Program-made: the position numbers and the translations under genes
Shown: one piece after another, positions 31,545-42,046 of the stretch
Position numbering within the stretch: the stretch's first letter is position 1
Layout: each line of letters begins with the position of its first letter
Origin: Saprospiraceae bacterium
GTDB lineage: Bacteria > Bacteroidota > Bacteroidia > Chitinophagales > Saprospiraceae
Direction of reading: 5' to 3'
NCBI GenBank assembly: GCA_016717105.1
Contig: JADKGF010000030.1
Coordinates: forward strand, 1-55,944
DNA: 55,944 bases
The notes under the pieces: model-generated
Told to the model about the DNA's origin: nothing
Seen by the model: only the letters and a program-made list of their open reading frames with translations
Databases searched by the model: none

Positions 31545-32228
31545 TTACTTCATCAGAAAATGCCAAATCGGAATGATTGCAAATCCAAGCGGCACCAAAA
31601 TAGCATAAGCTACACCTATGGTTTTGATGATAGGCGTATATTTTTTATGATTGATACCTAGTGTCTGAAATGCAGACTGGAATCCGTGTTGTAAGTGAAA
31701 TGCCAATATGATCATACCAATAACATACAATCCTACTAACAATGGCTGTTTGAATGTTTCATTAACACTAAAATACAGATCTTTGATTTCACCTTCTATT
31801 CCAGGATAGGTTACCATTGGAAGCTGGTCCAATTTCATTTTCAGCCAGAAGTCACCCATATGGATGAAGATAAAAGCCAAAATGAGTGTACCAAGTAGCG
31901 CCATATTTTTGGATGCCCAAGATGTTTTGTTATTGCTAGATACGGCATATTTTTGACCTTTTGCTGTGCGATTGTATAATGCAAGGGATATACCAATAAA
32001 TGCGTGCAATAGGATGAAAAAATAATTGCCATAACTGATGAATTTTATCAGCGGATTAGTTGTCATCAACTTAGCATAAATATTAAACGACATACCTCCG
32101 TCATTTTTTAGTAGCTGGAGATTTCCTATAAGATGTATCAGAAGAAATAAGATCAGGAAAAGTCCGGTAAGGCTCATCAGCAGTTTTTTGCCGATGCTTG
32201 AGCCAAAAAAGGTCGTTAACCACTTCAT
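31545..32228 (-). CDS. Succinate dehydrogenase cytochrome b subunit
   Basis: A hydrophobic protein with five membrane helices that binds two hemes b and the menaquinone site of the type B complex. It reads 'MKWLTTFFGSSIGKKLLMSL', then 'GLFLILFLLIHLIGNLQLL' (helix I with a heme-ligand-type His), 'YGNYFFILLHAFIGISLALY', 'LILAFIFIHMGDFWLKMKL' and 'IILAFHLQHGFQSAFQTLG'. I chose the ATG at 32228 over an upstream in-frame ATG at 32255, because the family starts at MKW and a possible promoter -7 element lies at 32260-32253. It opens the sdhCAB operon. The frame is intact. Confidence 0.93.
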   Translation of the reverse strand: MKWLTTFFGSSIGKKLLMSLTGLFLILFLLIHLIGNLQLLKNDGGMSFNIYAKLMTTNPLIKFISYGNYFFILLHAFIGISLALYNRTAKGQKYAVSSNNKTSWASKNMALLGTLILAFIFIHMGDFWLKMKLDQLPMVTYPGIEGEIKDLYFSVNETFKQPLLVGLYVIGMIILAFHLQHGFQSAFQTLGINHKKYTPIIKTIGVAYAILVPLGFAIIPIWHFLMK

Positions 32229-32252
32229 AAAAGGATTGTTTTTGTACAACCA

Positions 32253-32260
32253 CAAAGCTA
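32253..32260 (-). promoter_or_regulatory. Possible -7 promoter element for sdhCAB
   Basis: Read on the minus strand the site is TAGCTTTG, matching the Bacteroidota TAnnTTTG element, about 25 bases before the chosen sdhC start. No TTG is seen at the expected -33 spacing, so confidence is limited. Confidence 0.35.
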
Positions 32261-32401
32261 TGAATACTATAAGAATTTAAAAAATATATGAAATATGAAT
32301 TGCTAATTTAGAATTATTCTATTGACTTTTTATGAGATGAGTCATAAATGTGGCAAAAATTCTATCTTGTGTAGGTTCAAATATAAGGGAATCTTATTTT
32401 C

Positions 32402-32677
32402 TCACACTATCTCATCAAACATATCATCTTCTTCTTGTTGTATTGCTTGTATGCCTTGAAACCTAAATTTCGCCATGTTGGTAAAGGTGATTTTCAGGTC
32501 TTCGATGATGTGATGGCTCAATTTCAAAACATCATCTGGCGTATTGATGCCGCTTCCGTCTCTAAATTTATAGGTTTGTTCCAGCAGATTGTACTCGTAT
32601 TTGGCTGATATGCGATCATCCATTTTAAATACGGATACCTTGATTCCATCTATATCGAATTCGGCTATGATTCTCAT
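32402..32677 (-). CDS. Small conserved-looking protein of unknown function
   Basis: A 91-residue protein starting 'MRIIAEFDIDGIKVSVFKMD' and containing 'YKFRDGSGINTPDDVLKLSH', with an acidic C-terminus. No signal peptide, membrane helix or known motif is seen. Its start overlaps the stop of the DUF2520 gene by one base (TAATG), indicating translational coupling. I do not recognise the family. Composition and a clean frame support a real gene. Confidence 0.6.
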   Translation of the reverse strand: MRIIAEFDIDGIKVSVFKMDDRISAKYEYNLLEQTYKFRDGSGINTPDDVLKLSHHIIEDLKITFTNMAKFRFQGIQAIQQEEDDMFDEIV

Positions 32678-33468
32678 TATTTGTTGTGTTTTGCGTATCG
32701 CTTAAGGATACTGTCAGTCATCATACAATAGATTTTGTATAGTTCTGGTTCATTTTCGAGTAGCACTAATTGGTTTTCGATGGTTAGTTTGTCATTGCGC
32801 CGCGCCGGACCCGTTTGCAAGTTTACTGGTTCAGCATGGTCCAATTTCATGATGCTTTCTTTGATAATAGGTTTTAAAAGATCAAAGTCTAAGCTGTGTT
32901 TATCACAATATTCGGCAGCAAGTGTAAACAGATGATTTGAAAAATTATTGGTTAATACCGCCGCTAGATGCAATTGTTTTTTTTGAGTATCATCTAGTAA
33001 GGTCACCGTGTCAGAGATCCGATTTGCAATAGTAAGCAAGGTATAGGCTGTTTGATCATCTGAGGCCGAAACGATGAGTGGTAACTGATTGGTGACCAAT
33101 TTTTTGCCTCTATTGAGTGATTGTACTGGCCAGATACAACCAAATCGTGGAGACAAGGGACTCAAAATTTGTGCTGGTGTAGTTCCAGATGTATGCGCTA
33201 TTATTTGGCTATCATCAAGTTCAAATGGCCATTGACTAATTATATTTGGTATTTCGTCATCATCGATGCAAAGGATATATAGTGGCTCACTATCATTTAG
33301 CTCCTTGATGTCTGAAATAAATTGGGTATTTGGAATATCCGCAAAATAAGATTTGTCATTTGCATTTCGACCATATATCTGGTCAATATGAAATCCTGCC
33401 AGAAACAATCGGTGGGCCAAATGCCACGCTACATTGCCCGAACCTATGATAGTAAGTGACATGATCAT
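32677..33468 (-). CDS. Rossmann-fold DUF2520 oxidoreductase-like protein
   Basis: A protein of about 263 residues with an N-terminal NAD(P)-binding motif ('LTIIGSGNVAWHLAHRLF') and a C-terminal helical domain typical of the DUF2520 group: 'FGCIWPVQSLNRGKKL', 'QLHLAAVLTNNFSNHLFTLA', 'DHAEPVNLQTGPARRNDKLT'. The H-L-A-A-V...N-N-F-x-N and T-G-P-A-x-R-x-D segments are diagnostic. The reaction is not firmly known; relatives resemble ketopantoate reductase and pyrroline-carboxylate reductase. The start at 33468 overlaps the ccmF stop (ATGA), which is preferred over the in-frame upstream start at 33540. Confidence 0.8.
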   Translation of the reverse strand: MIMSLTIIGSGNVAWHLAHRLFLAGFHIDQIYGRNANDKSYFADIPNTQFISDIKELNDSEPLYILCIDDDEIPNIISQWPFELDDSQIIAHTSGTTPAQILSPLSPRFGCIWPVQSLNRGKKLVTNQLPLIVSASDDQTAYTLLTIANRISDTVTLLDDTQKKQLHLAAVLTNNFSNHLFTLAAEYCDKHSLDFDLLKPIIKESIMKLDHAEPVNLQTGPARRNDKLTIENQLVLLENEPELYKIYCMMTDSILKRYAKHNK

Positions 33469-36265
33469 TTGCGCAAGCTTGTGTATCTCTGCCAGCCAGC
33501 CATAAAAAGTCCCAACATCATCATTATACTGCCGCCCCAAAAGAGATTGATTCCAGGGAAAACAGTCGCTTGTAGGATGAGATAATCTGTTCTGGGTACA
33601 TCGGTTGCCATGCTTAGACTGAGATTTTTTAACATTCGTTTGTCTCTGGCTATTCTAAAAGTAAACGTCTCACTAGCCGGATCAATATTGCTAAATCTTA
33701 TATGAAATCCTGATTTGGGTGCGAATGACTTGATGCTCATAGGCTGCTTATCTCTGATGATATAGATCGGGGCCACATTTTCCTTTTGGTTTTTGTGGAT
33801 GATTTCCATATTTGCGGCAAGCGCTATGTCCTTATCTTCTCTGGAATAATTGGAATTTTGTGGATTCTTATCAAAGCCTGTCAGGAGAATATCATACCCA
33901 TCTATTTGGACCTTAGCTCCTGGTTTTATTGTAAAATCTTTATATTCAAGACCTTCATCAGGCGTTATGAAATCTTCAGCAACGGATTCGGAAAGTTTCA
34001 TTCTGATGCCTGCTTCTTCGATGGCTATTGGGTAATTGTACAGTAATGCGCCTTCCATACCCAACGAAGTTTCTACACGATAGACGGTATCTGATTCGGC
34101 ATCCGTGACACTCAAATGAGCAGATAGGCCAGCATCATGACTATGTTTTATATATTCTGGATGTGTAGGTTGGTAAGTCACTGAATCGCACCGAATGATA
34201 AAATTACCTGCATGTATGGTATCGTTTAGCGGAAGAAGATACGTTTGGAATTTTAATGAATCTTCTATTTTTTGGGCTTCTTCTACATTGCTCAATGCTG
34301 GAGGAAGACTAACTACACAAGAAAAATGTCTTTTGTCAAATAATGTTTTGTATCTGGATTGAAGGCAGCTACCTTGCTAAAATCATTGGAATACACGGCA
34401 TTGGGATGTAAGGTCATATCCTCGACGATTTGATTTTGTGCATCAAGCTTTTTAAAGTTTATATCATACCTCCTTTCTCTACCAATAAGTGTATCAGATT
34501 TATAAGTGATGAGATAACCTTCTGAAAATAATGGCTTATTTTTGATGAGCTGTACATATTTCTTTACGTCTTCTTCAGAAAACATATTTTTGAATACAAA
34601 TGGATTGGTGGATATCGCTTTTTGATTTAATCCACTGGCCAACATACCTAACATCATAATCCCAAATCCCAAATGGGCTGTAGCTGACCATACCAATTTG
34701 AGATTGCCTTTCGCAGTATTTATTACATAATCAATTTGGGTAACGATGCCAAAAAAACCGGCAAAACTCATCACTATATATTGCCAGCTATAAAATTGTA
34801 ACCAGAATGAGGTCAAATAAGTCAAAACTGCCGCCATACATAGGGCAATCATAATTCGCACAGCAAATTTTTTCTTTTGAAAGTTCCAATTGGTGCCACT
34901 ATACCGCAGAAAGATTGAAATTCCCGAAAGGGCTGCTACAAAAACTGCGATCCACAATTGATATTTGTTGTAGTGACCTATGACATCTTTGATGACACGT
35001 CCTTCATAAGCAGGATTATAATAAGTCATTATCTTGTTAAAAACAGGGAGAGAAGTGGATGATGTGATCAAAACACTACTGAATAATAGCACCAGAGATC
35101 CAATAAACATCCAAAATTCGCGGGAAGCGAGTGCTTCTTCTGTTTTAGGTTGGTCAATGCTGTTGTATCTATACGCAAATAGACCTGCACCCAACAAAAG
35201 GAATGTCAAAACCAGAATAATCAATTGCCATTCTAGGCCCATTTCAGTAAATGCATGGGCAGATGTATCTCCTAAGATCCCACTCCTGGTGAGAAAAGTT
35301 GAGTATAATATGAGTACGAATGATATGAGATAAAAGAAATATACCGATCTTTTGGCATACCCAGTATTGCGCGAAATCAAATGTACATGAATGCCGGCTA
35401 CCAAGGTGATCCAAGGAACTAAAGACGCATTTTCTACTGGATCCCAAGCCCAATATCCACCAAAAGACAATGCTACATAAGCCCAAAGACTGCCCATTAG
35501 GATACCTGTGCCCAAGATGGCTCCAGAAAATAGTGACCAAGGCAATGCTTTATGTAACCATTCTTTATGTTCATTTTTCCAAAGTCCCGCAAAAGCGTAG
35601 GCAAATGGAACGATGGTAGATGCAAATCCAAGAAATAGGGTAGGCGGATGTATGGTCATCCAATAATTTTGCAATAACGGATTCATACCTCGACCCTTGA
35701 TTAAGGTGAGATAATCCGCATTGGCAAATATAGGTGCATCATTGATCTGACGTAATAGTGTAGTAGGATTGGAACCAATACGAAAAGCATCGTCTCCCCA
35801 AGGTATGTGTATGCCTAGAATCATGCTCATCAGGATAACATCAGCAAGTGCAATAACAAAAACGGTGGCTGACTCAAATTTCCCAGCTGATCTGATCAAG
35901 AATATTCCTAGTACCACATGCCAAAACATCCACAGCATAAAACTTCCTTCTTGTCCTTCCCAAAATGCTGAGAGTATATATTTCAGCGGCAAATCTGGGG
36001 ATACATGATCGAAAACGTAGGAATATTCATAATATTGATTGTACATTGCATAAAAGATAAGGCTCATAAAAGCTATCAATGAAAAGCCGTGTACATAAAA
36101 AGCATTTCTGCCCAATAGTGCCCATCCAGTATCATTCGATTTTTTTTGGACATCTATGAAATATGAAATGGACGAAAGTAGGGCTGTGACAAACGAAAGA
36201 ACGATAAAAAAATGACCGGCTTGGCCTATCCAAAGATGCTCGCCTACGTAAATTGTATCATTCAT
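33465..36265 (-). CDS. Cytochrome c maturation heme lyase CcmF, one frameshift
   Basis: CcmF attaches heme delivered by CcmE to apocytochromes c on the outer face of the inner membrane. The main part (36265-34313) has more than 12 helices and the WWD signature 'FGGYWAWDPVENASLVPW', plus 'TIHPPTLFLGF', 'GQEGSFMLWMFWH' and 'TFLTRSGILGDTSAHAF'. A periplasmic domain and last helix ('GINLFWGGSIMMMLGLFMAG') lie in the second piece (34295-33465). They are joined by adding one base to the run at 34322-34326, giving 'KDIFSCVVSLPPALSN'. Total about 933 residues. It lies 30 bases after ccmE. It would serve the diheme peroxidases and other cytochromes. Confidence 0.92.
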
Positions 36266-36295
36266 TTTTAGTATATTTATATCTGTTCAGGAATA

Positions 36296-36694
36296 TTATT
36301 GTTGATTTTCCTGACTTTTGATGGCAATCTCTTCATCTTTATATTTCGATGGACATTTCATAAGGATTTCGCTTGCATTGAAGACATCATTTTCGAGTTT
36401 GCCAGTTACGACTATTTGTTCTGACATTTCAAAATCTTGTGGCTTGGGTTGATGTAAGATTACCATTTTTTCTACACCATCCGTATCCTTCATGAAAAAA
36501 GAAAATTCGTTAGGATTGTTTTGAGGATCATACTGCATAGGTTTATCTTTTGCCAATTGTCCCACTATTTTTACCTTGTCTCCATGACTTGCTTGTCCAA
36601 AATTGGCATATGTGCTTACATCTTTGGACGCATTAAAGAATACCGCTATTCCAGCTGCAATGAGTATAAAAGCAATGATGATATTTCTATTCAT
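36296..36694 (-). CDS. Cytochrome c maturation heme chaperone CcmE, cysteine-type
   Basis: CcmE is a membrane-anchored OB-fold protein that carries heme covalently to CcmF. The 132-residue protein starts with one membrane helix ('IIIAFILIAAGIAVFF'), followed by the beta-barrel region ('HGDKVKIVGQLAKDKP', 'EKMVILHQPKPQDFEMS', 'QIVVTGKLENDVFNASEIL'). The heme-binding motif, usually H-x3-Y, is here 'CPSKY' (Cys114-Tyr118), the cysteine variant known from some bacteria and archaea. I chose the ATG at 36694 just before the helix; an upstream start at 36721 would add nine residues. It precedes ccmF. Confidence 0.88.
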   Translation of the reverse strand: MNRNIIIAFILIAAGIAVFFNASKDVSTYANFGQASHGDKVKIVGQLAKDKPMQYDPQNNPNEFSFFMKDTDGVEKMVILHQPKPQDFEMSEQIVVTGKLENDVFNASEILMKCPSKYKDEEIAIKSQENQQ

Positions 36695-36845
36695 GATTAA
36701 TATGCGCTGATTGAAATGCAAAAATACTTGTTTATCTATTTAAAACAGAATAATACCTGATTGTTTTGGTCAAATCCACAATTGTAGTCTCTGATGTGTA
36801 TAATTTTCTATTTTCAGGAGAGATAAAAGGATAATCTGAAAACAA

Positions 36846-36880
36846 AAAAGCCACCACATTTTATGAAATGGGTGGCTTTT
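36846..36880 (-). terminator. Intrinsic terminator
   Basis: Arms AAAAGCCACC (36846-36855) and GGTGGCTTTT (36871-36880) form a strong hairpin. An inner CATTT/AAATG pair lengthens the stem, and an A run on the + strand gives a U tract in minus-strand RNA. It lies 20 bases after the stop of the minus-strand gene at 36900 and before ccmE, so it ends that transcript. Confidence 0.8.
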
Positions 36881-36899
36881 GTATATTTAAGTAAAATAA

Positions 36900-38718
36900 T
36901 TACTCAACAATCAATTTCTGAACGGTTGATTTACCATTAACCAAAATTTGAACAAAATAAATTCCTGAGCTAAAATTATCGGCAACAATCGGAAGAATTT
37001 GTAATCCCGAAAGTTTTCCGTAATTTTTGCTTGCAACTATTTGTCCCATATTATTTGATATGTTCACATTTACATCAGATGATGTATTCAAATTAATATT
37101 TAAATATGATGTATTAGATGTTGGATTTGGAGATAAACTTACATGATCTAATTCTGCAATATCATCAACTTTTACTGCAAAAGACTCAGTTTTAGCTGCA
37201 TTTACAATCTGACCAGTTGTGTTATTAACAAGGAAAAGTACGGAATGTAGATTTTCTATTTTTGTGTGCAGTATAGTCAACTGAGAATAAAAATACATCA
37301 CCTTCTTTTACTTTAGAAAATTATTTTCCTGCAAAACCAAATGTTAGTGCACGTCCAACTTTTCATTATACACCATTTGTGATGCAGGGACTGGATTTGG
37401 TAAATTTTCATATCATCCCATCTGCAGTCATACCACCACCATAAGAATTTACTTGGTTATATCCAAATAATCCTTTACACTATCTTCAACAATAACAGCC
37501 ACTACAGAAAAATCAGCATCATCAATATTTGTGAAGAATTCAATATCTCCTGAAATTGTTATTTTCCTACTTACTTTTGATTGTTGAACATTTAACTCAA
37601 TAGGTGCAACTTCTCTACTTGCAATTTCTGTAAAATATTCTGGCATTTCTTCAGGATCGATAATATTTTGTCTATTGACTACCACTGATGGAAACCCAGA
37701 AAATCCAGGTAAATTTGTCAGTCCAGTATTATAAGAAGTTAAAGTCATCGGGTCTTGATTATGCACAGCTATTCCAATAAAATCATCAGGGTAATCTTCT
37801 TTCATTACTATCTAGCCATAAACAACAGCCACTTTGGACTTCAAGTACACCAAGTACCAGTAGCTTCTTCAGCCAACATTTTTTTACTAATTTTTTTCGA
37901 AACACCATAAATATCTACTGATTTTGAGTCATTAACTGCATTTAAATCAGTACCACCATTTACGGACTTTATCTTAAATGTGATTGTATTTTTGTTGTAT
38001 TTTCGTAAATTTATATACATTTTCATAAGTTTCAGCATAAGCTAAATTAATACCATCTATGTTTATATTTTCACTAAGTGTTCCATCAGAAACTTCTAAA
38101 ACTGCGGATGTAATTGGATTTAAACCAACATTTCTAAATTGGAAAGCTACAGCTTTCGCTATTCTACACCATAGCTATCTGAAATTACTTACTTGTCCAT
38201 CTACATCAATTAAGTTATAACTTTAATATTATCCACTAACATAAGAAACAAATCATTTGAATAATCATGGAAGGCAATTATAATGCTATTTCCAACATAC
38301 TTATCCAAGGTTTTCCAATCGATGGTTAGTGATTATTTTCTGGTCCGAATCAATCAATACATCAGTAAAATCTTCATGTTTTCTTCTCAGTCACCTTCGC
38401 TCTGTATAAATTTGAAATGATCAGCATCAAATGCAGCCCCAGTAATCAAGTTAATATTGTTTTATCAGTTATTCCAGTGATTATTGGTGAAAACTCCAAT
38501 CGTCTGCCCCACTGGTTCCAGCGAAGGTAATTACAACTGTTTTACCATTGCTAGCTCCCCAAGAGTCGGCATAAACAGCTACTTCCTTGGTGCTTTTTGT
38601 CGTTATCAATGGTTATCATATCTCCTTTACCATTCGTGAAGTCTTGCTCATATAAGACTTGACCATAGGAAGAAAATGAAAAAACAACTAGTGTAAGTAA
38701 AAGTAAAAATTGTTTCAT
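36900..38718 (-). CDS. Omp28-related secreted protein with T9SS sorting domain, heavily frameshifted
   Basis: Reading the minus strand from the ATG at 38718 gives a signal peptide ('MKQFLLLLTLVVFSFSSYGQ'), an adhesin-like jelly-roll domain ('LYEQDFTNGKGDM', 'LDKYVGNSIIIAFHDYS', 'MLVDNIKV'), a region with 'VGLNPITSAVLEVSDG', and an Omp28-type thioredoxin-like part ('LAEEATGTWCT', 'MKEDYPDDFIGIAVHNQDPM'). The C-terminal sorting domain (37160-36900) has 'VSLSPNPTSNTSYLNINLNT' and 'FVQILVNGKSTVQKLIVE'. About 600 residues. At least ten breaks occur, including one at the CxxC motif. It is either a decayed gene or, more likely, a badly called consensus, since signal, fold and sorting parts are all preserved. 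Confidence 0.65.
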
Positions 38719-38866
38719 GCAATATTTTGTTTAAACTGTGAAAAATTAAAAGAATGCCCAAATATATGCAATTCCATAAAAATCTAAAATATTTCATGCG
38801 AAAATGTCGTCAGAATGACTTTATTTTCAAAGAATTGAGGCAATTTTTCGAAAATTTTGTACAATT

Positions 38867-40072
38867 TTATCGCAACATCATGAAATTGTTAACATTTACA
38901 TAATCACTACCATTACATGTGTATTTGATTTTGTAAAGGTACATCCCACCATTTTGTGGCTGTTGGTTCAGAGATCCATCCCATTTGTCAGTAATGCGTT
39001 TTGTCTCCCAAACTTTAGCGCCCCAGCGATTGTAAATTTCAAAATAGTCCAATTTTTCTACTATAAACGTATTGCTGATCCCGTATTCATCATTGAGGCC
39101 ATCATTATTGGGTGTAAATGCTTTGGGCAATAATAGTGCATTACAATCCAGTTTGTCTTTTTCGGCAACAAATATCCTTACTGTATCGGTACTGGTACAA
39201 GTGGTGTTTGTAAAAGTAACGGTATATGTCGTACTTGACTCAGGAAATGCCTTTGGCTCTGCCACCATTTCATCTGTCAGTGAAGCAGCTGGTGTCCAGT
39301 TTATCGAAGTGGCGCAACTTGTACCTGTATTAATCTGTAAGGTATCACCTTTGAAGATAGTGGTATTCTCTGTCACTATACGGTCAGGATATTTGAAATT
39401 TTCTAAAATTTCCAGATCCGATAAGGCTCGTTTGTGCAAGGTGATTTCATCAATATTTCCCTTGAAGCGAACCGTTGCATTTGTGCCTATACATGGACTA
39501 TTACCAAAATTTAAAGTTCCTGTTCTTGTGAAAACAATATTCTCCTTAGAGAGAAGCTTCTTAACTAATTGATTGTCAAAGTAAATTAGATATTCTAATC
39601 CAAATTTTACTAAAGTAAACCGGTGCCAGCAATTCGTTTTATCCAGTTTTTTTCTTACTGAAAAATAATTGCTTATGGTACTCCCCATTTCAAATATCAA
39701 CTCATTGGTATTGCTGAAATATCTAAAAGACATCAAAGAATCCAATCTATCACATCCAGATCGTAAACTGAAAATATCAACTTCACCACTTGATGGCGCT
39801 AATTGATAATAAAAATCAAATGTGAAATTTGAATCAGTCAGGATCGAAGCTAATGGGCTTATTGTCAAAAAGTCATCATTCCCATCAAGATACATACTAT
39901 TTGCATCTAGTCCGCATTCGCATCTTGGGTTGCCTCCAGGTGTAATTCCTGGAAACATCAATCCACTATCTTCGTAGGTGCAGTCATCAAAGTCAAAATT
40001 GAATCCGACCTGCGAGATACCAATATTATAAAAGCATAGTGTTGCTATAATTACTATAATAAACCTGTTCAA
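38867..40072 (-). CDS. Secreted LamG-like protein with T9SS type B (gliding motility-associated) C-terminal domain
   Basis: The 401-residue protein has a signal peptide ending 'YNIGISQ', then a laminin-G-like domain ('YLDGNDDFLTISPLASI', 'FTFDFYYQLAPSSGEVDIFS', 'FKGNIDEITLHKRALSDLEI'), a short Ig-like segment ('TSINWTPAASLTDEMVAEPK', 'SSTTYTVTFTNTTC') and the type B sorting domain ('LPKAFTPNNDGLNDEYGI', 'FEIYNRWGAKVWETK', 'WDGSLNQQPQNGGMYLYKIK'). Such proteins are secreted by T9SS and often take part in adhesion or gliding. The frame is intact, in contrast to the neighbour at 36.9-38.7 kb. Confidence 0.85.
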   Translation of the reverse strand: MNRFIIVIIATLCFYNIGISQVGFNFDFDDCTYEDSGLMFPGITPGGNPRCECGLDANSMYLDGNDDFLTISPLASILTDSNFTFDFYYQLAPSSGEVDIFSLRSGCDRLDSLMSFRYFSNTNELIFEMGSTISNYFSVRKKLDKTNCWHRFTLVKFGLEYLIYFDNQLVKKLLSKENIVFTRTGTLNFGNSPCIGTNATVRFKGNIDEITLHKRALSDLEILENFKYPDRIVTENTTIFKGDTLQINTGTSCATSINWTPAASLTDEMVAEPKAFPESSTTYTVTFTNTTCTSTDTVRIFVAEKDKLDCNALLLPKAFTPNNDGLNDEYGISNTFIVEKLDYFEIYNRWGAKVWETKRITDKWDGSLNQQPQNGGMYLYKIKYTCNGSDYVNVNNFMMLR

Positions 40073-40090
40073 TCTTTGATGTTTTTAGTT

Positions 40091-40392
40091 TTACTTAAAC
40101 ATGTCTTCGAAGCCCGGAGGCAGCATTTCTGACATCATTTTTTGTGATTCTTCTGCTTCTTTTTTTGTCGCTTCTACTACAAATCGATTTACACCTTCTA
40201 AGAGTAAATCTTCAAGCATTCTTTGTCTTGAGCGGCCCATGCTTCGGGACTAATTGTGATATTTGTCACTTGCCTAGCTGCATTTCCGGTTATAGTCACA
40301 CCTTCTACTTCAATCTCTATAGTAAACTGAGCCATCTTTTTTTGCATTTCTGCTTGCTTTTGCTCGAGATTACCCATAATGTCTCCAAACAT
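40091..40392 (-). CDS. YbaB/EbfC-family nucleoid-associated protein, one frameshift
   Basis: Reads 'MFGDIMGNLEQKQAEMQKKM' and 'IEVEGVTITGNAARQVTNIT', matching the small DNA-binding YbaB/EbfC family (dimeric, about 100 residues). One A missing near 40219 breaks the frame; restoring it gives 'DKEMLEDLLLEGVNRFV' and an end 'PPGFEDMFK'. The reconstructed length is 100 residues. The family binds DNA and often sits near dnaX/recR in other phyla; here it is divergent from pdhC. Confidence 0.8.
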
Positions 40393-40415
40393 ATTGTGTA
40401 TTTATTTTGACGGCC

Positions 40416-40423
40416 CAAAGTTA
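40416..40423 (-). promoter_or_regulatory. Possible -7 promoter element for ybaB
   Basis: Minus strand TAACTTTG followed by GGGCC, matching TAnnTTTG and the G/C-rich start region also seen at the rRNA promoters, 24 bases before the ybaB start. No -33 TTG is clear. Confidence 0.4.
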
Positions 40424-40550
40424 ATAATTGTACCGGATTTATCGACGTATATTGCGCTAAATCGCAAAAGATATAACTGCAAAACAAGCTTTTGTATTTT
40501 AATAATCGGTGTTTTTTAATTATTTTATTCATCATTATGGAAGGAATGAC

Positions 40551-40558
40551 TAAATTTG
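40551..40558 (+). promoter_or_regulatory. Possible -7 promoter element for pdhC
   Basis: TAAATTTG followed by GGGCC, 33 bases before the pdhC ATG. It matches the Bacteroidota TAnnTTTG element but lacks a clear -33 TTG. Confidence 0.4.
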
Positions 40559-40590
40559 GGCCATCAAAAAATAAATAAATCACAATAGTA

Positions 40591-41856
40591 ATGGCAGAGA
40601 TCATAAGAATGCCCAGATTGAGCGACACGATGGAGGAAGGTAATATTGTGTCATGGCTGAAAAAAGTAGGAGATCAGGTCAAATCTGGCGATATATTGGC
40701 AGAAGTAGAAACAGACAAGGCTACCATGGAGCTCGAAAGCTATTTTGATGGCTATCTCTTATATATAGGTATCGAATCAGGCACTGTGCCAGTTGATGGT
40801 ATCATTGCTGTTATTGGCAAAAAGGATGAGGAATTCAAACATCTTCTTGTTGATACCAAACCCAATATCGAAGTTAAGAAGGAAGAATCTGTCAAAGCAG
40901 CAGAAACTGTTGTAAAAGAACAAGTTGCAGCTCCTGCCGCTACAGTTGTAAGCATGCCTTCTGAAACCCAAACTTCAGTCGATACTGGTAGATTGAAGGC
41001 TTCGCCTTTGGCAAAATCCATGGCACAAGAGGCAGGCATTACATTGGGCCAAGTACAAGGGTCCGGTGATCAGGGTAGAATCATTCGCAAAGATGTTGAG
41101 AATTTTCTAGTAAATAAACCAACAGTTAATGTCGCAACGGCATCACCTGTGGTAGCTCCAGTTATCCAAAGTGATTTTACTTATGGCGATGTGCCTGTGT
41201 CCCAAATGCGCAAAACCATAGCTAGAAGGCTAGGCGAAAGCAAATTTACAGCACCACATTTCTATCTTACCTTGGAAATCAACATGGATAATGCCGTATC
41301 TGCTCGTACAGCAATCAATGAAAAGTCACCAGTAAAAATATCTTTTAATGATTTTGTAATCAAAGCTTGTGCCGCAGCACTCAGACGACATCCTGCTGTC
41401 AACAGCTCCTGGTTTGGTGATAAAATCACCTATCATCGTGATATCAATATTGGTGTGGCTGTAGCCGTAGAAGATGGTCTTTTGGTTCCAGTTGTAAATC
41501 ATGCGGATATGAAATCTATGTCGATGATCAATCAGGAAGTGAAGGAATTGGCTGGTAAAGCTAAAACCAAAAAACTCGCACCTCAAGAAATGCAAGGTAA
41601 TACTTTTACCATTTCAAATCTTGGGATGTTTGATATAGAAGAGTTTACAGCAATCATTAATCCACCCGACGCTTGTATCCTAGCTGTTGGGTCTATCATC
41701 AAAAAACCGATAGTAAAAAATGATCAGATCGTCGTCGGCAATATGATGAAAGTAACATTGTCATGTGATCACAGAGTCGTAGATGGCGCCACAGGTGCAC
41801 AGTTTTTGCAAACTTTGAAAACCATGCTGGAAAATCCTGTAATGATGATCGTTTGA
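40591..41856 (+). CDS. Pyruvate dehydrogenase complex dihydrolipoamide acetyltransferase (E2)
   Basis: E2 transfers the acetyl group from lipoate to CoA and forms the core of the complex. The 421-residue protein has one lipoyl domain (residues 1-80, with 'VETDKATMELESYFDG' carrying the lipoylated lysine), an Ala/Val-rich linker, a peripheral subunit-binding domain ('KASPLAKSMAQEAGITLGQV') and a catalytic domain with 'DHRVVDGATGAQFL' (His and Asp active site). 'MRKTIARRLGESKFTAPHFY' is typical of PdhC. E1 and E3 genes are not next to it. The frame is intact. A related oxo-acid E2 is possible, but the lipoyl and core motifs fit the pyruvate enzyme. Confidence 0.92.
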   Translation: MAEIIRMPRLSDTMEEGNIVSWLKKVGDQVKSGDILAEVETDKATMELESYFDGYLLYIGIESGTVPVDGIIAVIGKKDEEFKHLLVDTKPNIEVKKEESVKAAETVVKEQVAAPAATVVSMPSETQTSVDTGRLKASPLAKSMAQEAGITLGQVQGSGDQGRIIRKDVENFLVNKPTVNVATASPVVAPVIQSDFTYGDVPVSQMRKTIARRLGESKFTAPHFYLTLEINMDNAVSARTAINEKSPVKISFNDFVIKACAAALRRHPAVNSSWFGDKITYHRDINIGVAVAVEDGLLVPVVNHADMKSMSMINQEVKELAGKAKTKKLAPQEMQGNTFTISNLGMFDIEEFTAIINPPDACILAVGSIIKKPIVKNDQIVVGNMMKVTLSCDHRVVDGATGAQFLQTLKTMLENPVMMIV

Positions 41857-42046
41857 TAATTCCAGCAGCAGTTTTCACCTGTGAAGTTGCTGTTTGAGTT
41901 AAGTTTGGTATAAATAGCGTGCCCAGTGATTTCAAATTTTGGTTTCTAGCGAAGATTTAATGATTTTAGTCATATTTTTATAAGATATTTATCACTGTTC
42001 ACAATAAAATCGAGGGCTATTTTTGTTGCTTCAAAACAATAGGTAA

